Below, piece by piece: positions 26,225 through 35,537 of a stretch of 64,000 bases of DNA. The notes beneath the pieces are model-generated. The model saw only the letters and a program-made list of their open reading frames with translations. It did not search any database and was not told where the DNA came from. Location of the stretch: NCBI RefSeq assembly GCF_022836845.1, contig NZ_JAJNNZ010000004.1:248001-312000 (forward strand). The letters run 5' to 3'. How positions within the stretch are numbered: position 1 is the first letter of the stretch; the number at the start of each line of letters is the position of its first letter. This DNA comes from Vibrio gelatinilyticus (GTDB lineage Bacteria; Pseudomonadota; Gammaproteobacteria; Enterobacterales; Vibrionaceae). The position numbers and the translations under genes are program-made.

Positions 26225-27322
26225 ATGAAAACACATCAATTTCAACCCGATTTGCCACCACCAGCCAATACTGTTGGCGTAGTCGGTTGGCTACGATCGA
26301 ACTTGTTTAACGGCCCAGTTAACTCTGTAGTGACTGTTATTCTTGGCTACTTACTGTTTACTTTACTTTCTGCGGTATTTAATTGGGCAATATTGGATGC
26401 CGACTGGGTTGGCACAACACGTGAAGCCTGCAGTAGAGAAGGCGCTTGCTGGGTATTTATCAGCGTTCGTTGGGAACAGTTCATGTACGGGTTTTACCCA
26501 GAAAGTGAACTTTGGCGCCCGCGTTTATTCTACGCAACACTTGCAATTTTAGTTGCTTTGCTTGCGTACGAAAAAACACCAAAACGCGTATGGCTGTGGC
26601 TGTTCTTTGTCAATGTCTATCCGTTTTTGGTAACAGCACTGCTCTACGGTGGAATCTTTGGTCTAGAAGTTGTTGATACCCACAAATGGGGCGGACTGTT
26701 AGTTACCCTAATCATCGCGTTGGTCGGTATCATCGTCTCACTACCTATTGGCGTTGCGCTCGCGCTTGGGCGTCGCTCTGACATGCCAATTATCCGCAGT
26801 ATCTGTACTGTGTATATCGAAGTTTGGCGTGGCGTACCACTTATCACCGTATTATTCATGGCATCAGTAATGCTCCCTCTCTTCCTTTCTGAAGGAACAG
26901 AGACTGATAAATTATTACGTGCTTTGATTGGTGTGGTTATGTTTAGTGCTGCTTATATGGCAGAGGTTGTTCGTGGTGGCTTACAGGCTATCCCGAAAGG
27001 ACAATATGAAGCAGCCGATGCGCTAGGTTTAACCTATTGGAAAAAGATGGGATTAATCATATTGCCTCAGGCATTAAAAATCACCATCCCATCAATCGTT
27101 AACACTTTCATTGGCCTATTTAAAGATACCAGTCTAGTTCTTATCATTGGTATGTTTGATGTATTAGGTATTGGTCAGGCCGCAAATACCGACCCTGAAT
27201 GGTTAGGTTTCGCAACTGAAAGTTATGTATTTGTCGCGTTAGTGTTCTGGGTGTTCTGTTTTGGCATGTCGAGATATTCGATTTGGCTAGAAAACAAGCT
27301 CCATACAGGTCACAAACGATAA
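26225..27322 (+). CDS. aapM: General L-amino-acid ABC transporter, permease AapM
   Basis: A 365-residue inner-membrane permease paired with AapQ. The EAA loop [29 protein letters not shown] is at about 257-285, preceded by [19 protein letters not shown]. An N-terminal periplasmic loop carries two cysteines ([13 protein letters not shown]), as in other AapM proteins. The gene starts one base after aapQ and is followed by aapP, whose chosen start is 21 bases downstream. Confidence 0.95.
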   Translation: MKTHQFQPDLPPPANTVGVVGWLRSNLFNGPVNSVVTVILGYLLFTLLSAVFNWAILDADWVGTTREACSREGACWVFISVRWEQFMYGFYPESELWRPRLFYATLAILVALLAYEKTPKRVWLWLFFVNVYPFLVTALLYGGIFGLEVVDTHKWGGLLVTLIIALVGIIVSLPIGVALALGRRSDMPIIRSICTVYIEVWRGVPLITVLFMASVMLPLFLSEGTETDKLLRALIGVVMFSAAYMAEVVRGGLQAIPKGQYEAADALGLTYWKKMGLIILPQALKITIPSIVNTFIGLFKDTSLVLIIGMFDVLGIGQAANTDPEWLGFATESYVFVALVFWVFCFGMSRYSIWLENKLHTGHKR

Positions 27323-27342
27323 GGAAAAATCGAGGACGTATT

Positions 27343-28092
27343 ATGACGCAGCAAGAAGACTACATGATCCAACTAAAGGACATGAACAAATGGTACGGCG
27401 AATTCCACGTACTTAAGAACATCAACTTAGATGTTAAAAAAGGCGAGAAAATCGTTATTTGTGGACCTTCTGGTTCGGGTAAATCCACTATGATCCGTTG
27501 TATCAACCGCTTAGAAGAGCATCAAGCAGGACATATCTTCGTTACAGGTAATGAACTGACTGAGGATTTGAAAAACATTGAAGCGGTTCGCCGTGAAGTT
27601 GGTATGTGTTTCCAACATTTCAACCTGTTTCCTCACCTTACTGTTTTGGAAAACTGCACTCTTGCACCTATCTGGGTTAAGAAAATGCCTAAAGAAGAGG
27701 CAGAGGCTCTAGCGATGAAATATCTAGAGCGAGTAAAAATCCCTGATCAAGCAGATAAATACCCTGGTCAATTATCCGGTGGACAACAACAGCGTGTTGC
27801 AATCGCTCGTTCATTATGCATGAATCCTCAGGTCATGCTTTTTGACGAACCGACTTCAGCACTCGACCCTGAAATGGTTAGGGAAGTACTCGATGTTATG
27901 GTCGAACTGGCTGATGAAGGTATGACTATGCTTTGTGTAACGCACGAAATGGGCTTTGCAAAAGAAGTGGCTGATCGCGTGATCTTCATGGATGCTGGTG
28001 AGATTATCGAGGAAAACAACCCAGTTGATTTCTTTGAAAATCCTCAATCAGACCGTACAATCAACTTCTTAAGTCAGATTCTGCATCACTAA
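27343..28092 (+). CDS. aapP: General L-amino-acid ABC transporter, ATP-binding protein AapP
   Basis: A 249-residue ATPase with Walker [11 protein letters not shown]-loop [13 protein letters not shown], signature LSGGQQQR, Walker [14 protein letters not shown] and H-loop CVTHEMGFA. It energises AapQM on the cytoplasmic face. The frame is open back to 27283, overlapping aapM, but the ATG at 27343 has GAGGA at the proper distance and gives the family start [20 protein letters not shown] terminator at 28114-28142 closes the operon. Confidence 0.97.
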   Translation: MTQQEDYMIQLKDMNKWYGEFHVLKNINLDVKKGEKIVICGPSGSGKSTMIRCINRLEEHQAGHIFVTGNELTEDLKNIEAVRREVGMCFQHFNLFPHLTVLENCTLAPIWVKKMPKEEAEALAMKYLERVKIPDQADKYPGQLSGGQQQRVAIARSLCMNPQVMLFDEPTSALDPEMVREVLDVMVELADEGMTMLCVTHEMGFAKEVADRVIFMDAGEIIEENNPVDFFENPQSDRTINFLSQILHH

Positions 28093-28113
28093 CAATTCAT
28101 TTAGTGAATGGGA

Positions 28114-28142
28114 GGGTGGCATTTGTGTCACCCTTTTTTTTG
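28114..28142 (+). terminator. Intrinsic terminator of aapJQMP
   Basis: GGGTGGC (28114-28120) pairs with GTCACCC (28127-28133) around ATTTGT and is followed by nine T. Confidence 0.93.
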
Positions 28143-28316
28143 ACTGACTGCATGAATATCGCAACAGCGAAATATTGTGTTACAACTTGGTTAACACTTA
28201 ATGTATTATTTTTATTATGCTTTTATTTATTGGGTTATAATTAGCTACTTGATTTTTGGTTCAAACAACCCCATAAATAAACATATAAAATATGTGAATC
28301 ACCTACGAGGAAGATT

Positions 28317-28979
28317 ATGAACGGTCCTATGGTTTCTCGCAGCGCATCTCAAGAGAGTGTTCTGCAAACAAACAAAGTACTACGTAACACTTATGCCCTG
28401 CTCTCTATGACGCTAGTTTGGTCTGCACTAGTTGCGAGCGTGTCTATGGCAATGAACCTACCACGTCCAGGCTTAATCATTATGCTTGTTGGTTTTTACG
28501 GCCTACTTTTCTTAACAGAGAAGAACCGTAACAACAATATGGGTCTTGTATTTACGTTCTTGTTTACAGGTTTCTTGGGTTACACCATAGGACCTATCCT
28601 AAACATGTACCTCGGTGCTGGTATGGGTGACGTCGTTGTTACGGCTCTCGGTGGTACTGCACTGGCCTTCATTGGCGCTTCTGCATACGCCCTAACCACA
28701 AAGCGTGATTTATCATTCTTAGGTGGCATGCTAATGGCAGGTTTCGTTGTTCTGCTAGTTGGTATGGTTGCAAACATCTTCCTCCAAATGCCGATGCTTC
28801 ATATGGCAATGAGTGGGATGTTTGTTCTGTTTTCCACTGGTGTTATTTTGCTAACAACCCAGCAAATTGTTCGTGGCGGCGAAACAAACTATATTTCAGC
28901 AACCATTAGCCTTTATGTCTCTATCTACAACTTGTTTATCAGCCTGCTGTCTCTTCTAGGTATTATGAACAACGACTAA
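28317..28979 (+). CDS. yccA: YccA-like Bax inhibitor-1 family membrane protein
   Basis: A 220-residue protein with seven predicted membrane segments and the BI-1/YccA pattern (FLFTGFLGYTIGPILNMYLG, ALTTKRDLSFLGGML, and the C-terminal SLYVSIYNLFISLLSLLG). E. coli YccA is a substrate and modulator of FtsH-HflKC in the inner membrane. tusE, acyP and rlmI follow, genes that also neighbour yccA in E. coli, which supports the symbol. GAGGAAG lies before the ATG and an intrinsic terminator follows. Confidence 0.92.
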   Translation: MNGPMVSRSASQESVLQTNKVLRNTYALLSMTLVWSALVASVSMAMNLPRPGLIIMLVGFYGLLFLTEKNRNNNMGLVFTFLFTGFLGYTIGPILNMYLGAGMGDVVVTALGGTALAFIGASAYALTTKRDLSFLGGMLMAGFVVLLVGMVANIFLQMPMLHMAMSGMFVLFSTGVILLTTQQIVRGGETNYISATISLYVSIYNLFISLLSLLGIMNND

Positions 28980-28998
28980 ACGCTAACCCCGTTTTCCC

Positions 28999-29029
28999 AA
29001 TACCCGAGCATTTGCTCGGGTATTTTTTT
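28999..29029 (+). terminator. Intrinsic terminator of the YccA-like gene
   Basis: An 11-bp stem (28999-29009 with 29014-29024) around a short loop, with a seven-base T-run ending at 29029. Confidence 0.93.
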
Positions 29030-29104
29030 GCGTATCTATCAGTTGAAGTCCACGCGCTTTATAAGCTACTCTTTCCTCGTTATTAACAACGCAATGAAAC
29101 CATT

Positions 29105-29434
29105 ATGTTTGAATATAAAGGCAAGCAAATAGAAACCGATGCTCAAGGCTACCTGTTGAACCATAAAGATTGGGACGAAGAAATGATTGCCTTGCTTGCA
29201 AAAGACGAAGGGATCAACCTGACCAAAGCTCACCTAGAAGTTGTACTATTTGTTCGTGAATTCTATGAGGAGTTCAACACTTCGCCAGCGGTACGTATGC
29301 TTGTAAAAGCAATGGAAAAAGCTCACGGCCCAGAAAAAGGCAACAGTAAGTACCTATTTAAGCTGTTTAAACAAGGCCCAGCCAAACAGGCTACGAAACT
29401 TGCAGGATTGCCTAAACCTGCCAAGTGTCTATAA
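29105..29434 (+). CDS. tusE: TusE, sulfur relay protein for tRNA 2-thiouridine
   Basis: A 109-residue DsrC/TusE family protein. It accepts persulfide sulfur from TusBCD and passes it to MnmA for s2U34 of tRNA. The conserved penultimate cysteine is present in PKPAKCL at the C-terminus. The core [23 protein letters not shown] and [18 protein letters not shown] are typical. It lies between the YccA-like gene and acyP, the same order as in E. coli, and is convergent with acyP 22 bases away. Confidence 0.95.
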   Translation: MFEYKGKQIETDAQGYLLNHKDWDEEMIALLAKDEGINLTKAHLEVVLFVREFYEEFNTSPAVRMLVKAMEKAHGPEKGNSKYLFKLFKQGPAKQATKLAGLPKPAKCL

Positions 29435-29456
29435 AACGGCGATTAACTAATTTGGG

Positions 29457-29729
29457 TCATCTTATAACGAAGCCCGTGTAGTTTTTTAAATCAGTGTGTT
29501 CAAAGCTTACTGTATCTACACGGGACGTTCTTGGCCCCGTTTTCAGCCACTCATATAACTTCAAAATATGAGCCGATTCTCCGCATGCAATGACTTCAAC
29601 AGAACCGTCATTAAGATTCATTGCATACCCCGTGAGTCCAAGCTTTAATGCTTCGTGACATGTGTGATAGCGAAAACCAACCCCTTGAACCATTCCCCTT
29701 ATACACATTCTTTGACAAACTTTCGTCAT
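29457..29729 (-). CDS. acyP: Acylphosphatase
   Basis: A 90-residue acylphosphatase, which hydrolyses carboxyl-phosphate bonds. The catalytic loop and Arg are in RGMVQGVGFRYHT and the catalytic Asn is in GYAMNLNDGSVEV. The ATG at 29727-29729 has GAGAGGGG upstream; the longer frame back to 29747 would begin with TTG and lacks support. Convergent with tusE. Confidence 0.94.
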   Translation of the reverse strand: MTKVCQRMCIRGMVQGVGFRYHTCHEALKLGLTGYAMNLNDGSVEVIACGESAHILKLYEWLKTGPRTSRVDTVSFEHTDLKNYTGFVIR

Positions 29730-29928
29730 TAATAGCCCCTCTCTCAATCATGTTCTTTTTAGTATATATGCAAGACATGAATGTGCTTGGCTTAATCCTC
29801 TTCAAAATACACTTTTAGCTATCTTGACACTAAACAGATACCAAATATCACTCAGATTTGCATTTATCTGGAAGTTCAAACAGAATACGGCTCGTTTTAT
29901 TCCTAATCTTTAACGTCAAAGGCATCCC

Positions 29929-31116
29929 ATGACTCCAGCAATTCACCTTGTCAAAGGTCGCGACAAATCTCTTCGCCGCAAGCACCCTTGGATTTTTTCG
30001 CGTGGTATTAGCAAGGTTGAGGGTCAACCACAGCTCGGCGAAACCGTCGATGTGTTTTCTCATAATGGTGAATGGCTAGCAAAAGCCGCTTACTCTCCAA
30101 ACTCTCAGATCCGTGCCCGCGTTTGGTCCTTTACCAAACAAAAAATTGACAAGAACTTCTTTGCGAAACGAATTAAACAAGCGCAAATGTTAAGAGAGGA
30201 GATTATTTCTCGAGATGGATTAACAGGTTATCGTCTCATTGCAGCGGAGTCAGACGGTTTACCTGGTGTTACCATTGATTGCTACAAGAATTACCTCGTT
30301 TGTCAGTTATTAAGCGCCGGTGCTGAGTATCAAAAAGACACCTTAGTGTCTGCACTAGTAGAGTGCTTTCCCGATGCAAATATTTATGAGCGTTCTGATG
30401 TCTCGATTCGAAAAAAAGAAGGTTTACAAGAACGTATGGGGGTCCTGCATGGTGAGGCACCAACAGAACCCGTCGTAATCGAAGAAAATGGCGTCAAAAT
30501 TTCTGTTGATATCACTAACGGACATAAAACAGGCTTTTATTTAGACCAAAGAGACAGCCGTCAACAAGCGATGAAGTACGTTGAAAATAAAGAAGTACTA
30601 AACTGCTTTAGTTATACTGGGGCGTTTGGTCTTTACGCCCTGAAGGGCGGTGCAAAACGAGTGATCAACGCCGATGTCTCTCAACCAGCCTTAGATATAG
30701 CAAGAGAAAACGCCGAACTTAATGGGTTCGACAAAAAGAAAGCCGTTTTCTTAAACGCTGATGTCTTTAAACTATTGAGAGAATATCGCGATCAGAAAAC
30801 CAAATTCGATGTAGTCATAATGGACCCACCAAAATTTGCGGAATCAAAAGCACAGCTTAATGGTGCTTGCAGAGGCTATAAAGATATCAACATGCTTGCG
30901 ATGCAAATTCTTAAGCCGGGGGGAACCTTGTTGACTTATTCCTGCTCTGGGCTAATGGATCAAAACCTATTTCAAAAAATCATCGCAGATGCCGCACTCG
31001 ATTCTGGCCGTTCCGTTAAGTTTGTCGAACGATTTGAACAAGCCGCAGATCACCCAACCGATACCGCGTACCCAGAAGGCTTTTATTTAAAAGGCTTCGC
31101 TTGTAAAGTTTTATAA
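29929..31116 (+). CDS. rlmI: 23S rRNA (cytosine-1962-C5)-methyltransferase RlmI
   Basis: A 395-residue enzyme with an N-terminal PUA domain (about 1-75, [19 protein letters not shown]), a central beta-rich domain and a C-terminal Rossmann methyltransferase. SAM-site and catalytic segments include [41 protein letters not shown] and [12 protein letters not shown]. Length and order match RlmI. The same gene neighbours acyP in E. coli. Confidence 0.95.
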   Translation: MTPAIHLVKGRDKSLRRKHPWIFSRGISKVEGQPQLGETVDVFSHNGEWLAKAAYSPNSQIRARVWSFTKQKIDKNFFAKRIKQAQMLREEIISRDGLTGYRLIAAESDGLPGVTIDCYKNYLVCQLLSAGAEYQKDTLVSALVECFPDANIYERSDVSIRKKEGLQERMGVLHGEAPTEPVVIEENGVKISVDITNGHKTGFYLDQRDSRQQAMKYVENKEVLNCFSYTGAFGLYALKGGAKRVINADVSQPALDIARENAELNGFDKKKAVFLNADVFKLLREYRDQKTKFDVVIMDPPKFAESKAQLNGACRGYKDINMLAMQILKPGGTLLTYSCSGLMDQNLFQKIIADAALDSGRSVKFVERFEQAADHPTDTAYPEGFYLKGFACKVL

Positions 31117-31500
31117 ACTATTTTACTAGTCCCTACGACTCTCTTACTAATTACTTTATTAAGTAACTAGTAAGAGATTATTTGTCTTATTTTCGAGACA
31201 AATGTGATTTCTTTGGTTTACACTCCTGTATTTATCTATTACTTTCAATAATATACTTAAGCAATGATGCTCGAAAAAATATACGCGTTTACAAGTACTG
31301 ATCAGAAGTGAGCAAAGTTAATTAAATTTCTCATTTGAAATTATTGCGCCCATCACTATATTTTAGATAGAAAGTATAAGCTCATTACCCCTCCCCCAAT
31401 ATTTTTATACTTGGGGGCTTCTACGATTCATAAAACTATTCGTAGTACGCGTTTCGTCGGTTGAACCGCGGCATTTGCTAAAGGATTAAGGAGAATCACA
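31117..31500. other. 384-bp leader region upstream of the lapE-like gene, with three hairpins
   Basis: Three inverted repeats are visible. The first (31141-31149 with 31168-31176, extended inward with one mismatch) and second (31180-31188 with 31195-31203) probably end rlmI transcription, although neither has a good T-run. The third pairs CCCCCAA at 31393-31399 with TTGGGGG at 31411-31417 and lies about 85 bases before the start of the TolC-family gene. AGTATAA at 31373-31379 could instead pair with TTATACT at 31405-31411, so two structures compete. No match to a known riboswitch is seen. Confidence 0.5.
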
Positions 31501-32814
31501 TTGAACAAATTCCGTTTAACAGTCGCTGCCGGGTTAGTCGCTCTCAGTTTGCCTGTTAGCAGCCAGACACTAGAGCAAGCTGTCGCCAATACACTGGCAA
31601 CAAACCCTGATATTAAAGCCGCCTACAACGAATACGTCAGTAAACGATTTGACGCAGACGCGGCGGTTGGCGCCTATCGCCCTAAACTGGATCTAGATGC
31701 TGGTATTGGTTATGAGCGAGTTGACTCCGATAGAGAACTTAATGAAAGAAACAGTAGCTTAACGCGAAAGGAAGCTGGCATTACCTTGACTCAATTGATA
31801 TGGGATGGTAACGAAACACTGAACGATATCGATAGAACCGCTGCCGAAGCAGAATCAGTGCGCTTCCAACTTATCGCAGATGCTTCTGATATCGCACTAG
31901 AGGTGACACGTATCTACCTTGAAGCAACCCAGTCTTACGAGTTATTGGCGCTTTCAGAAGCCAACCTAGCGGTTCATAAGAAGATCTACAGTGACATTAA
32001 AAAACGCGTAGATTCCGGTATCGGTTCAACCGCAGATTTATCGCAGGTTGAAGCTCGTATCGCCAAAGCTCATGGTAATCTTCTCGCCGCACAAAACAAT
32101 CTGTTTGACACCCACACTCAATTTAAGAGAATCGTGGGTCAAGCCCCATTAGGATTGAAGTACCCAAGGGCAGATGCAGTTGCAATTGCGCCAACGGTCG
32201 ATGATGCACTCGACATTGCTGTCGAAAGCCATCCTGTTCTTAAAGTCGCACAAGTAGATGTTGATTCCGCTCGCTTCCAATATGACCAGACCAAGGGTGT
32301 TAACTACCCGACTTTCTACATTGATGCAGGTCATATGTGGCGTGACGACGCTGCTGGTTACAAAGGTACAGATAACGAAACTCGAGCTATGCTCAAAATG
32401 CGCTATAACTTATACAACGGTGGCTCTGATGCCGACCGTACAGACGCAGCTGCATATCAACTCAACAAAGCAAAAGACTATAGAGACAGAACTTATCGTC
32501 TCGTAGAGGAAGGGCTAAAACTATCCTGGACAGGTCTTGAGTATACTCTTCAGCAAAAAGAATTCCTCTCTGATCATGTTGATTCAGCCTCAGACACCGT
32601 TGTCGCGTATCAAAAGCAATACAAGATAGGTAAACGGACATTACTTGACGTTCTCAATACCGAAAATGAACTGTTTGAAGCGCGTAAAGGTTATCTGGAT
32701 GCCAAATATGCCGAGCAACTTGCCAAATATCGGGTAATGAACGCCCAGGGTAACTTATTGCAAGCACTGAGGGTAGAAACACCAGATGAGTGGAATGAAA
32801 AGGTGGAGTATTAA
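31501..32814 (+). CDS. TolC-family outer membrane protein, LapE/AggA-like type I secretion exit duct
   Basis: A 437-residue protein with a signal peptide (1-21, ending PVSSQ) and two homologous halves of the TolC fold, including NPDIKAAYNEYVSKRFDADAAVGAYRPKLDLDAGIGYE and the second-half NGGSDADRTDAAAYQLNKAKDYRDRTYRLVEEGLKLSWT. It is closer to the LapE/AggA subgroup (exit duct for large adhesins) than to the general efflux TolC, judging from the conserved downstream OmpA-like partner. The start is TTG at 31501 with AAGGA and GGAG upstream. The adhesin, LapBC, LapD and LapG genes are not in this window. Confidence 0.85.
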   Translation: MNKFRLTVAAGLVALSLPVSSQTLEQAVANTLATNPDIKAAYNEYVSKRFDADAAVGAYRPKLDLDAGIGYERVDSDRELNERNSSLTRKEAGITLTQLIWDGNETLNDIDRTAAEAESVRFQLIADASDIALEVTRIYLEATQSYELLALSEANLAVHKKIYSDIKKRVDSGIGSTADLSQVEARIAKAHGNLLAAQNNLFDTHTQFKRIVGQAPLGLKYPRADAVAIAPTVDDALDIAVESHPVLKVAQVDVDSARFQYDQTKGVNYPTFYIDAGHMWRDDAAGYKGTDNETRAMLKMRYNLYNGGSDADRTDAAAYQLNKAKDYRDRTYRLVEEGLKLSWTGLEYTLQQKEFLSDHVDSASDTVVAYQKQYKIGKRTLLDVLNTENELFEARKGYLDAKYAEQLAKYRVMNAQGNLLQALRVETPDEWNEKVEY

Positions 32815-32818
32815 TATT

Positions 32819-33442
32819 ATGAAAAATATCTTATTACTAACTGCACTTAGCGTTTCTGTTGCATCCTTTTTGGTTAGCGCCACGACTAAGGAAGAAGACC
32901 AGTATGCGTACATAGACACTCCAGTAAAAGAGCAGCCTTCTGATTTGCTTGATGATGATAGTGACGGCGTTATAAACGCAAGAGATCTTTGCACAACCAC
33001 ACCTGAGGGTTCAGAGCTCGATAACGATGGGTGTGAGTACTTTATTGATAGCGCGCAAACACTTGGCCTACGTATTCTTTTCACCAATAACTCCTACTTT
33101 ATTAATCCTGTTTTTAAAACTCAGATATCTAATATGGCCAGTTTTCTAGATGAGTTTCCTGAAACCAGTATTGAGTTGCAAGGCTTTGCTAGTAAGGTAG
33201 GACAAGCTGACAAGAACTTGATCTTATCAGAGAACCGCGCAAATGCTGTAAGAAGTGAACTATTGAAAAACGGTGTTGAAGAAAACCGTGTCACTATCGT
33301 TGGTTTTGGAGACACCGTGTTGGACGAGAAAGGAAGTGATGAGTTTAGCCACGCAATGAACAGGAAGGTGGTAGCAACCGTCATTGGCTATAAAGGCGAA
33401 GTAAAAAAAGAGTGGACTATTTTCACAAAAATTGGCAAGTAG
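32819..33442 (+). CDS. OmpA-family protein with calcium-binding-type repeat
   Basis: A 207-residue exported protein from the ATG at 32819 (MKNILLLTALSVSVASF signal peptide). A short DDDSDGVINARDLC and ELDNDGCEY region is like the thrombospondin type-3 repeats of OmpA proteins. A C-terminal OmpA domain (about 110-200) contains IELQGFASKVGQADKNLILSENRANAVRSELLKNGV and MNRKVVATV and should bind peptidoglycan. No N-terminal beta-barrel is present. It begins four bases after the stop of the TolC-family gene, so the pair is an operon, as in Shewanella agg/bpf clusters. A terminator follows. Confidence 0.88.
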   Translation: MKNILLLTALSVSVASFLVSATTKEEDQYAYIDTPVKEQPSDLLDDDSDGVINARDLCTTTPEGSELDNDGCEYFIDSAQTLGLRILFTNNSYFINPVFKTQISNMASFLDEFPETSIELQGFASKVGQADKNLILSENRANAVRSELLKNGVEENRVTIVGFGDTVLDEKGSDEFSHAMNRKVVATVIGYKGEVKKEWTIFTKIGK

Positions 33443-33457
33443 TTCTATTTTTTAAAC

Positions 33458-33482
33458 AAAGGCAGCATAACGCTGCCTTTTT
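33458..33482 (+). terminator. Intrinsic terminator of the TolC-family/OmpA operon
   Basis: AAAGGCAGC pairs with GCTGCCTTT around ATAAC (33458-33480) and leads into TTCTTTTT. Confidence 0.88.
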
Positions 33483-33570
33483 CTTTTTGGTACGCAATAG
33501 AGCAGTATTTATTTAGTGCCACTTCGTTTCATGTTAATCTAGCAACGTTTTTCACTAAGAGAAGAAACCT

Positions 33571-33924
33571 ATGAGCAAATTAACATCGGATATCGAACAA
33601 AACTTATTGTTATTTGTCGAAGAGACAAAGAACTCTGAATTAGTTTGGGGGCTTCGCAATGAGGAAGGTTGGCTTTCTTGCGATTCTACTGAGTTCGAAA
33701 ATACCGAAGTCATGCCTTTTTGGTCTTCAAAGGAAGATGCACAGGCTCACAATGTCGAAGAGTGGGGTGATTTTGAAGTTCTCGAGATCCCTCTAGATAT
33801 CTTTGTAGAAGATTGGTTGCTTACTTTAGATGAAGATGGTGTGCTCGTTGGAACCAACTGGAACGCACAACTTGAAGGAAAAGAATTAGAGCCCGTAAAT
33901 CTCGCAAAACTTTACCTTAAATAG
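33571..33924 (+). CDS. DUF2750 domain protein
   Basis: A 117-residue acidic cytoplasmic protein of the DUF2750 type: WGLRNEEGWLSCDS, MPFWSSKEDAQAHNVEEWGDFEVLEIPLDIFVEDWLLTLDEDGVLVGTNW. Family function is unknown. The WxS and D-x-F-x-x-x-W-L-x-x-L pattern is diagnostic. GAGAAGAAA precedes the ATG. A bidirectional terminator separates it from the convergent queC. Confidence 0.85.
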   Translation: MSKLTSDIEQNLLLFVEETKNSELVWGLRNEEGWLSCDSTEFENTEVMPFWSSKEDAQAHNVEEWGDFEVLEIPLDIFVEDWLLTLDEDGVLVGTNWNAQLEGKELEPVNLAKLYLK

Positions 33925-33953
33925 AAAAAAGAGGCTTTGCGCCTCTTTTTTTT
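33925..33953. terminator. Bidirectional terminator between the DUF2750 gene and queC
   Basis: An 11-bp stem (33925-33935 with 33941-33951), with A-rich and T-rich outer ends on both strands. Confidence 0.9.
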
Positions 33954-33975
33954 GTATCTGTTCGTGTTTAAGACA

Positions 33976-34650
33976 CTACGCAATGGATGCCATCACACCG
34001 TCTTTATTAGCAAGGTATTGTTCAAGCCCATTCGCTCTTAGTTCACAAGAAGGACAATCGCCACAACCATCACCAATCACGCCGTTATAACATGTCAGCG
34101 TGCTTTCTTGGATAAGATCTAGCGCAGCATATTTATCAGCTAAAGCCCATGTTTGCGCTTTGTCTAACCACATTAATGGCGTTTCAATAGACAACTTACG
34201 ATCCATACCTTTGACCAAAGCGCTATTCATCGCTTTAACAAACTCATCACGACAATCAGGATACCCAGAAAAGTCGGTTTCGCATACGCCTGTAATAACT
34301 GCATCTGCACCAATTTGATAGGCATAGATACCCGAAAGCGTGAGGAACAGTATATTTCGACCTGGCACAAAAGAATTTGGCAAACCGTTTTCTTGCAGCT
34401 CATGAGAAACTTCAATATCGTCACGAGTTAAAGAACTGATCGCCAACTCATTCAGCAAACCGACATCGAGCACTTTATGTGCAACCACACCCAATTTATT
34501 GGCAAGACTCTTGGCAACTTCGATTTCTAATTTATGTCTTTGCCCATAATCGAATGTGATGGCATGAACTTCGTCGTACTCTTTTAGAGCCTTGACTAAG
34601 CAAGTGGTAGAGTCCTGACCACCACTAAATACAACTACAGCTTTTTTCAT
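33976..34650 (-). CDS. queC: 7-cyano-7-deazaguanine synthase QueC
   Basis: A 224-residue ATP-dependent amidoligase that converts 7-carboxy-7-deazaguanine to preQ0 in the queuosine pathway. The PP-loop SGGQDSTT is near residue 9, and the zinc site is [18 protein letters not shown] near 187-204. The ATG at 34648-34650 gives [14 protein letters not shown] with GAGGAAA upstream; a TTG five codons earlier is less likely. queE lies 20 bases upstream, so the two steps are co-expressed. Confidence 0.96.
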   Translation of the reverse strand: MKKAVVVFSGGQDSTTCLVKALKEYDEVHAITFDYGQRHKLEIEVAKSLANKLGVVAHKVLDVGLLNELAISSLTRDDIEVSHELQENGLPNSFVPGRNILFLTLSGIYAYQIGADAVITGVCETDFSGYPDCRDEFVKAMNSALVKGMDRKLSIETPLMWLDKAQTWALADKYAALDLIQESTLTCYNGVIGDGCGDCPSCELRANGLEQYLANKDGVMASIA

Positions 34651-34670
34651 TGCTCGTTTCCTCAATGCTA

Positions 34671-35351
34671 CTAGGCAATGTTCAAATACTTATGCGTTTG
34701 CACTGACAATCGCCAGTTTCGCTCAATACAGGTCTCCATACACAGTTGCGTCGCCCTGTCCTTTTGGCTGATGGGTTGTAATGCAATGACGACACTATCT
34801 TGGATAACTGCACTGTTTATCAGCTCGTCTAATTGATCAATATCCTTGCTGGTTGCAACCGGATGTTTGATCTCATTGGCTCGCTCAAGCGCGCTTTTTA
34901 GAACCTCTAGCTTTCCTTTCATAGCGACCTTAGGTGACACTGTCACCCAGGTGGAGTCTGAGACTAGAACTGGAGACGTACCACTGGTCTCTATTTGACA
35001 TTTACATCCCAGTTTTTCGAAAGCGGCGCATAAATCACGGAGATCGTACATACAAGGCTCACCACCAGTAATAACGATATGTTTAGCGGTGAAGCCTAGA
35101 AACTGATACTGAGCAACCACATCGTCAGCGCTGGCCAAGCACCAAGTTGGCACATCACCTTGTTTTGCAATAACTTCAGCAAATGTTCGTTCATCTTTTG
35201 GATCAGCACTCCAGGTTTGCTGTGTATCACACCAAGCACAGCCTACATTGCACTCCTGAAGCCTTACGAAGACTGCGGGTACCCCAGTAAAGACACCTTC
35301 ACCTTGTATTGTCTCGAACATTTCATTAATTTTATATGTGGTTAAGCTCAT
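34671..35351 (-). CDS. queE: 7-carboxy-7-deazaguanine synthase QueE
   Basis: A 226-residue radical-SAM enzyme that forms 7-carboxy-7-deazaguanine from 6-carboxytetrahydropterin. The iron-sulfur cluster motif is CNVGCAWC (34-41), where the spacing is the QueE variant CX3CX2[12 protein letters not shown] provides the SAM-binding GGE motif. It begins with ATG at 35349-35351 ([19 protein letters not shown]) and is followed by queC on the same transcript. queD and queF are not in the window. Confidence 0.95.
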   Translation of the reverse strand: MSLTTYKINEMFETIQGEGVFTGVPAVFVRLQECNVGCAWCDTQQTWSADPKDERTFAEVIAKQGDVPTWCLASADDVVAQYQFLGFTAKHIVITGGEPCMYDLRDLCAAFEKLGCKCQIETSGTSPVLVSDSTWVTVSPKVAMKGKLEVLKSALERANEIKHPVATSKDIDQLDELINSAVIQDSVVIALQPISQKDRATQLCMETCIERNWRLSVQTHKYLNIA

Positions 35352-35537
35352 TGAATTGTGGTCATCTATATAAGTTGTGAAAGACCATAAAGGATGCTTG
35401 GCACAAGATCAACTTTTTGACGACGATGACACTGAGTGGCCGTACTTTTTGAGCCGCCACAAGCAAAACTTTCAGCAATTAAATTGGGTGACTTGGCGTC
35501 TTCTGTCCACAACAAGGATTATATTCAAAGGGGCGTT

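Noticed and set aside
31204..31372. Cyclic-di-GMP (GEMM) riboswitch ahead of the LapE-like gene
   Set aside because: The conserved GEMM core segments are absent; only simple hairpins are visible.
35436..35537. Longer yegS start at 35436
   Set aside because: The extra 34 residues have no counterpart in YegS, while the ATG at 35538 has AAGGGG at proper spacing and matches the family N-terminus.
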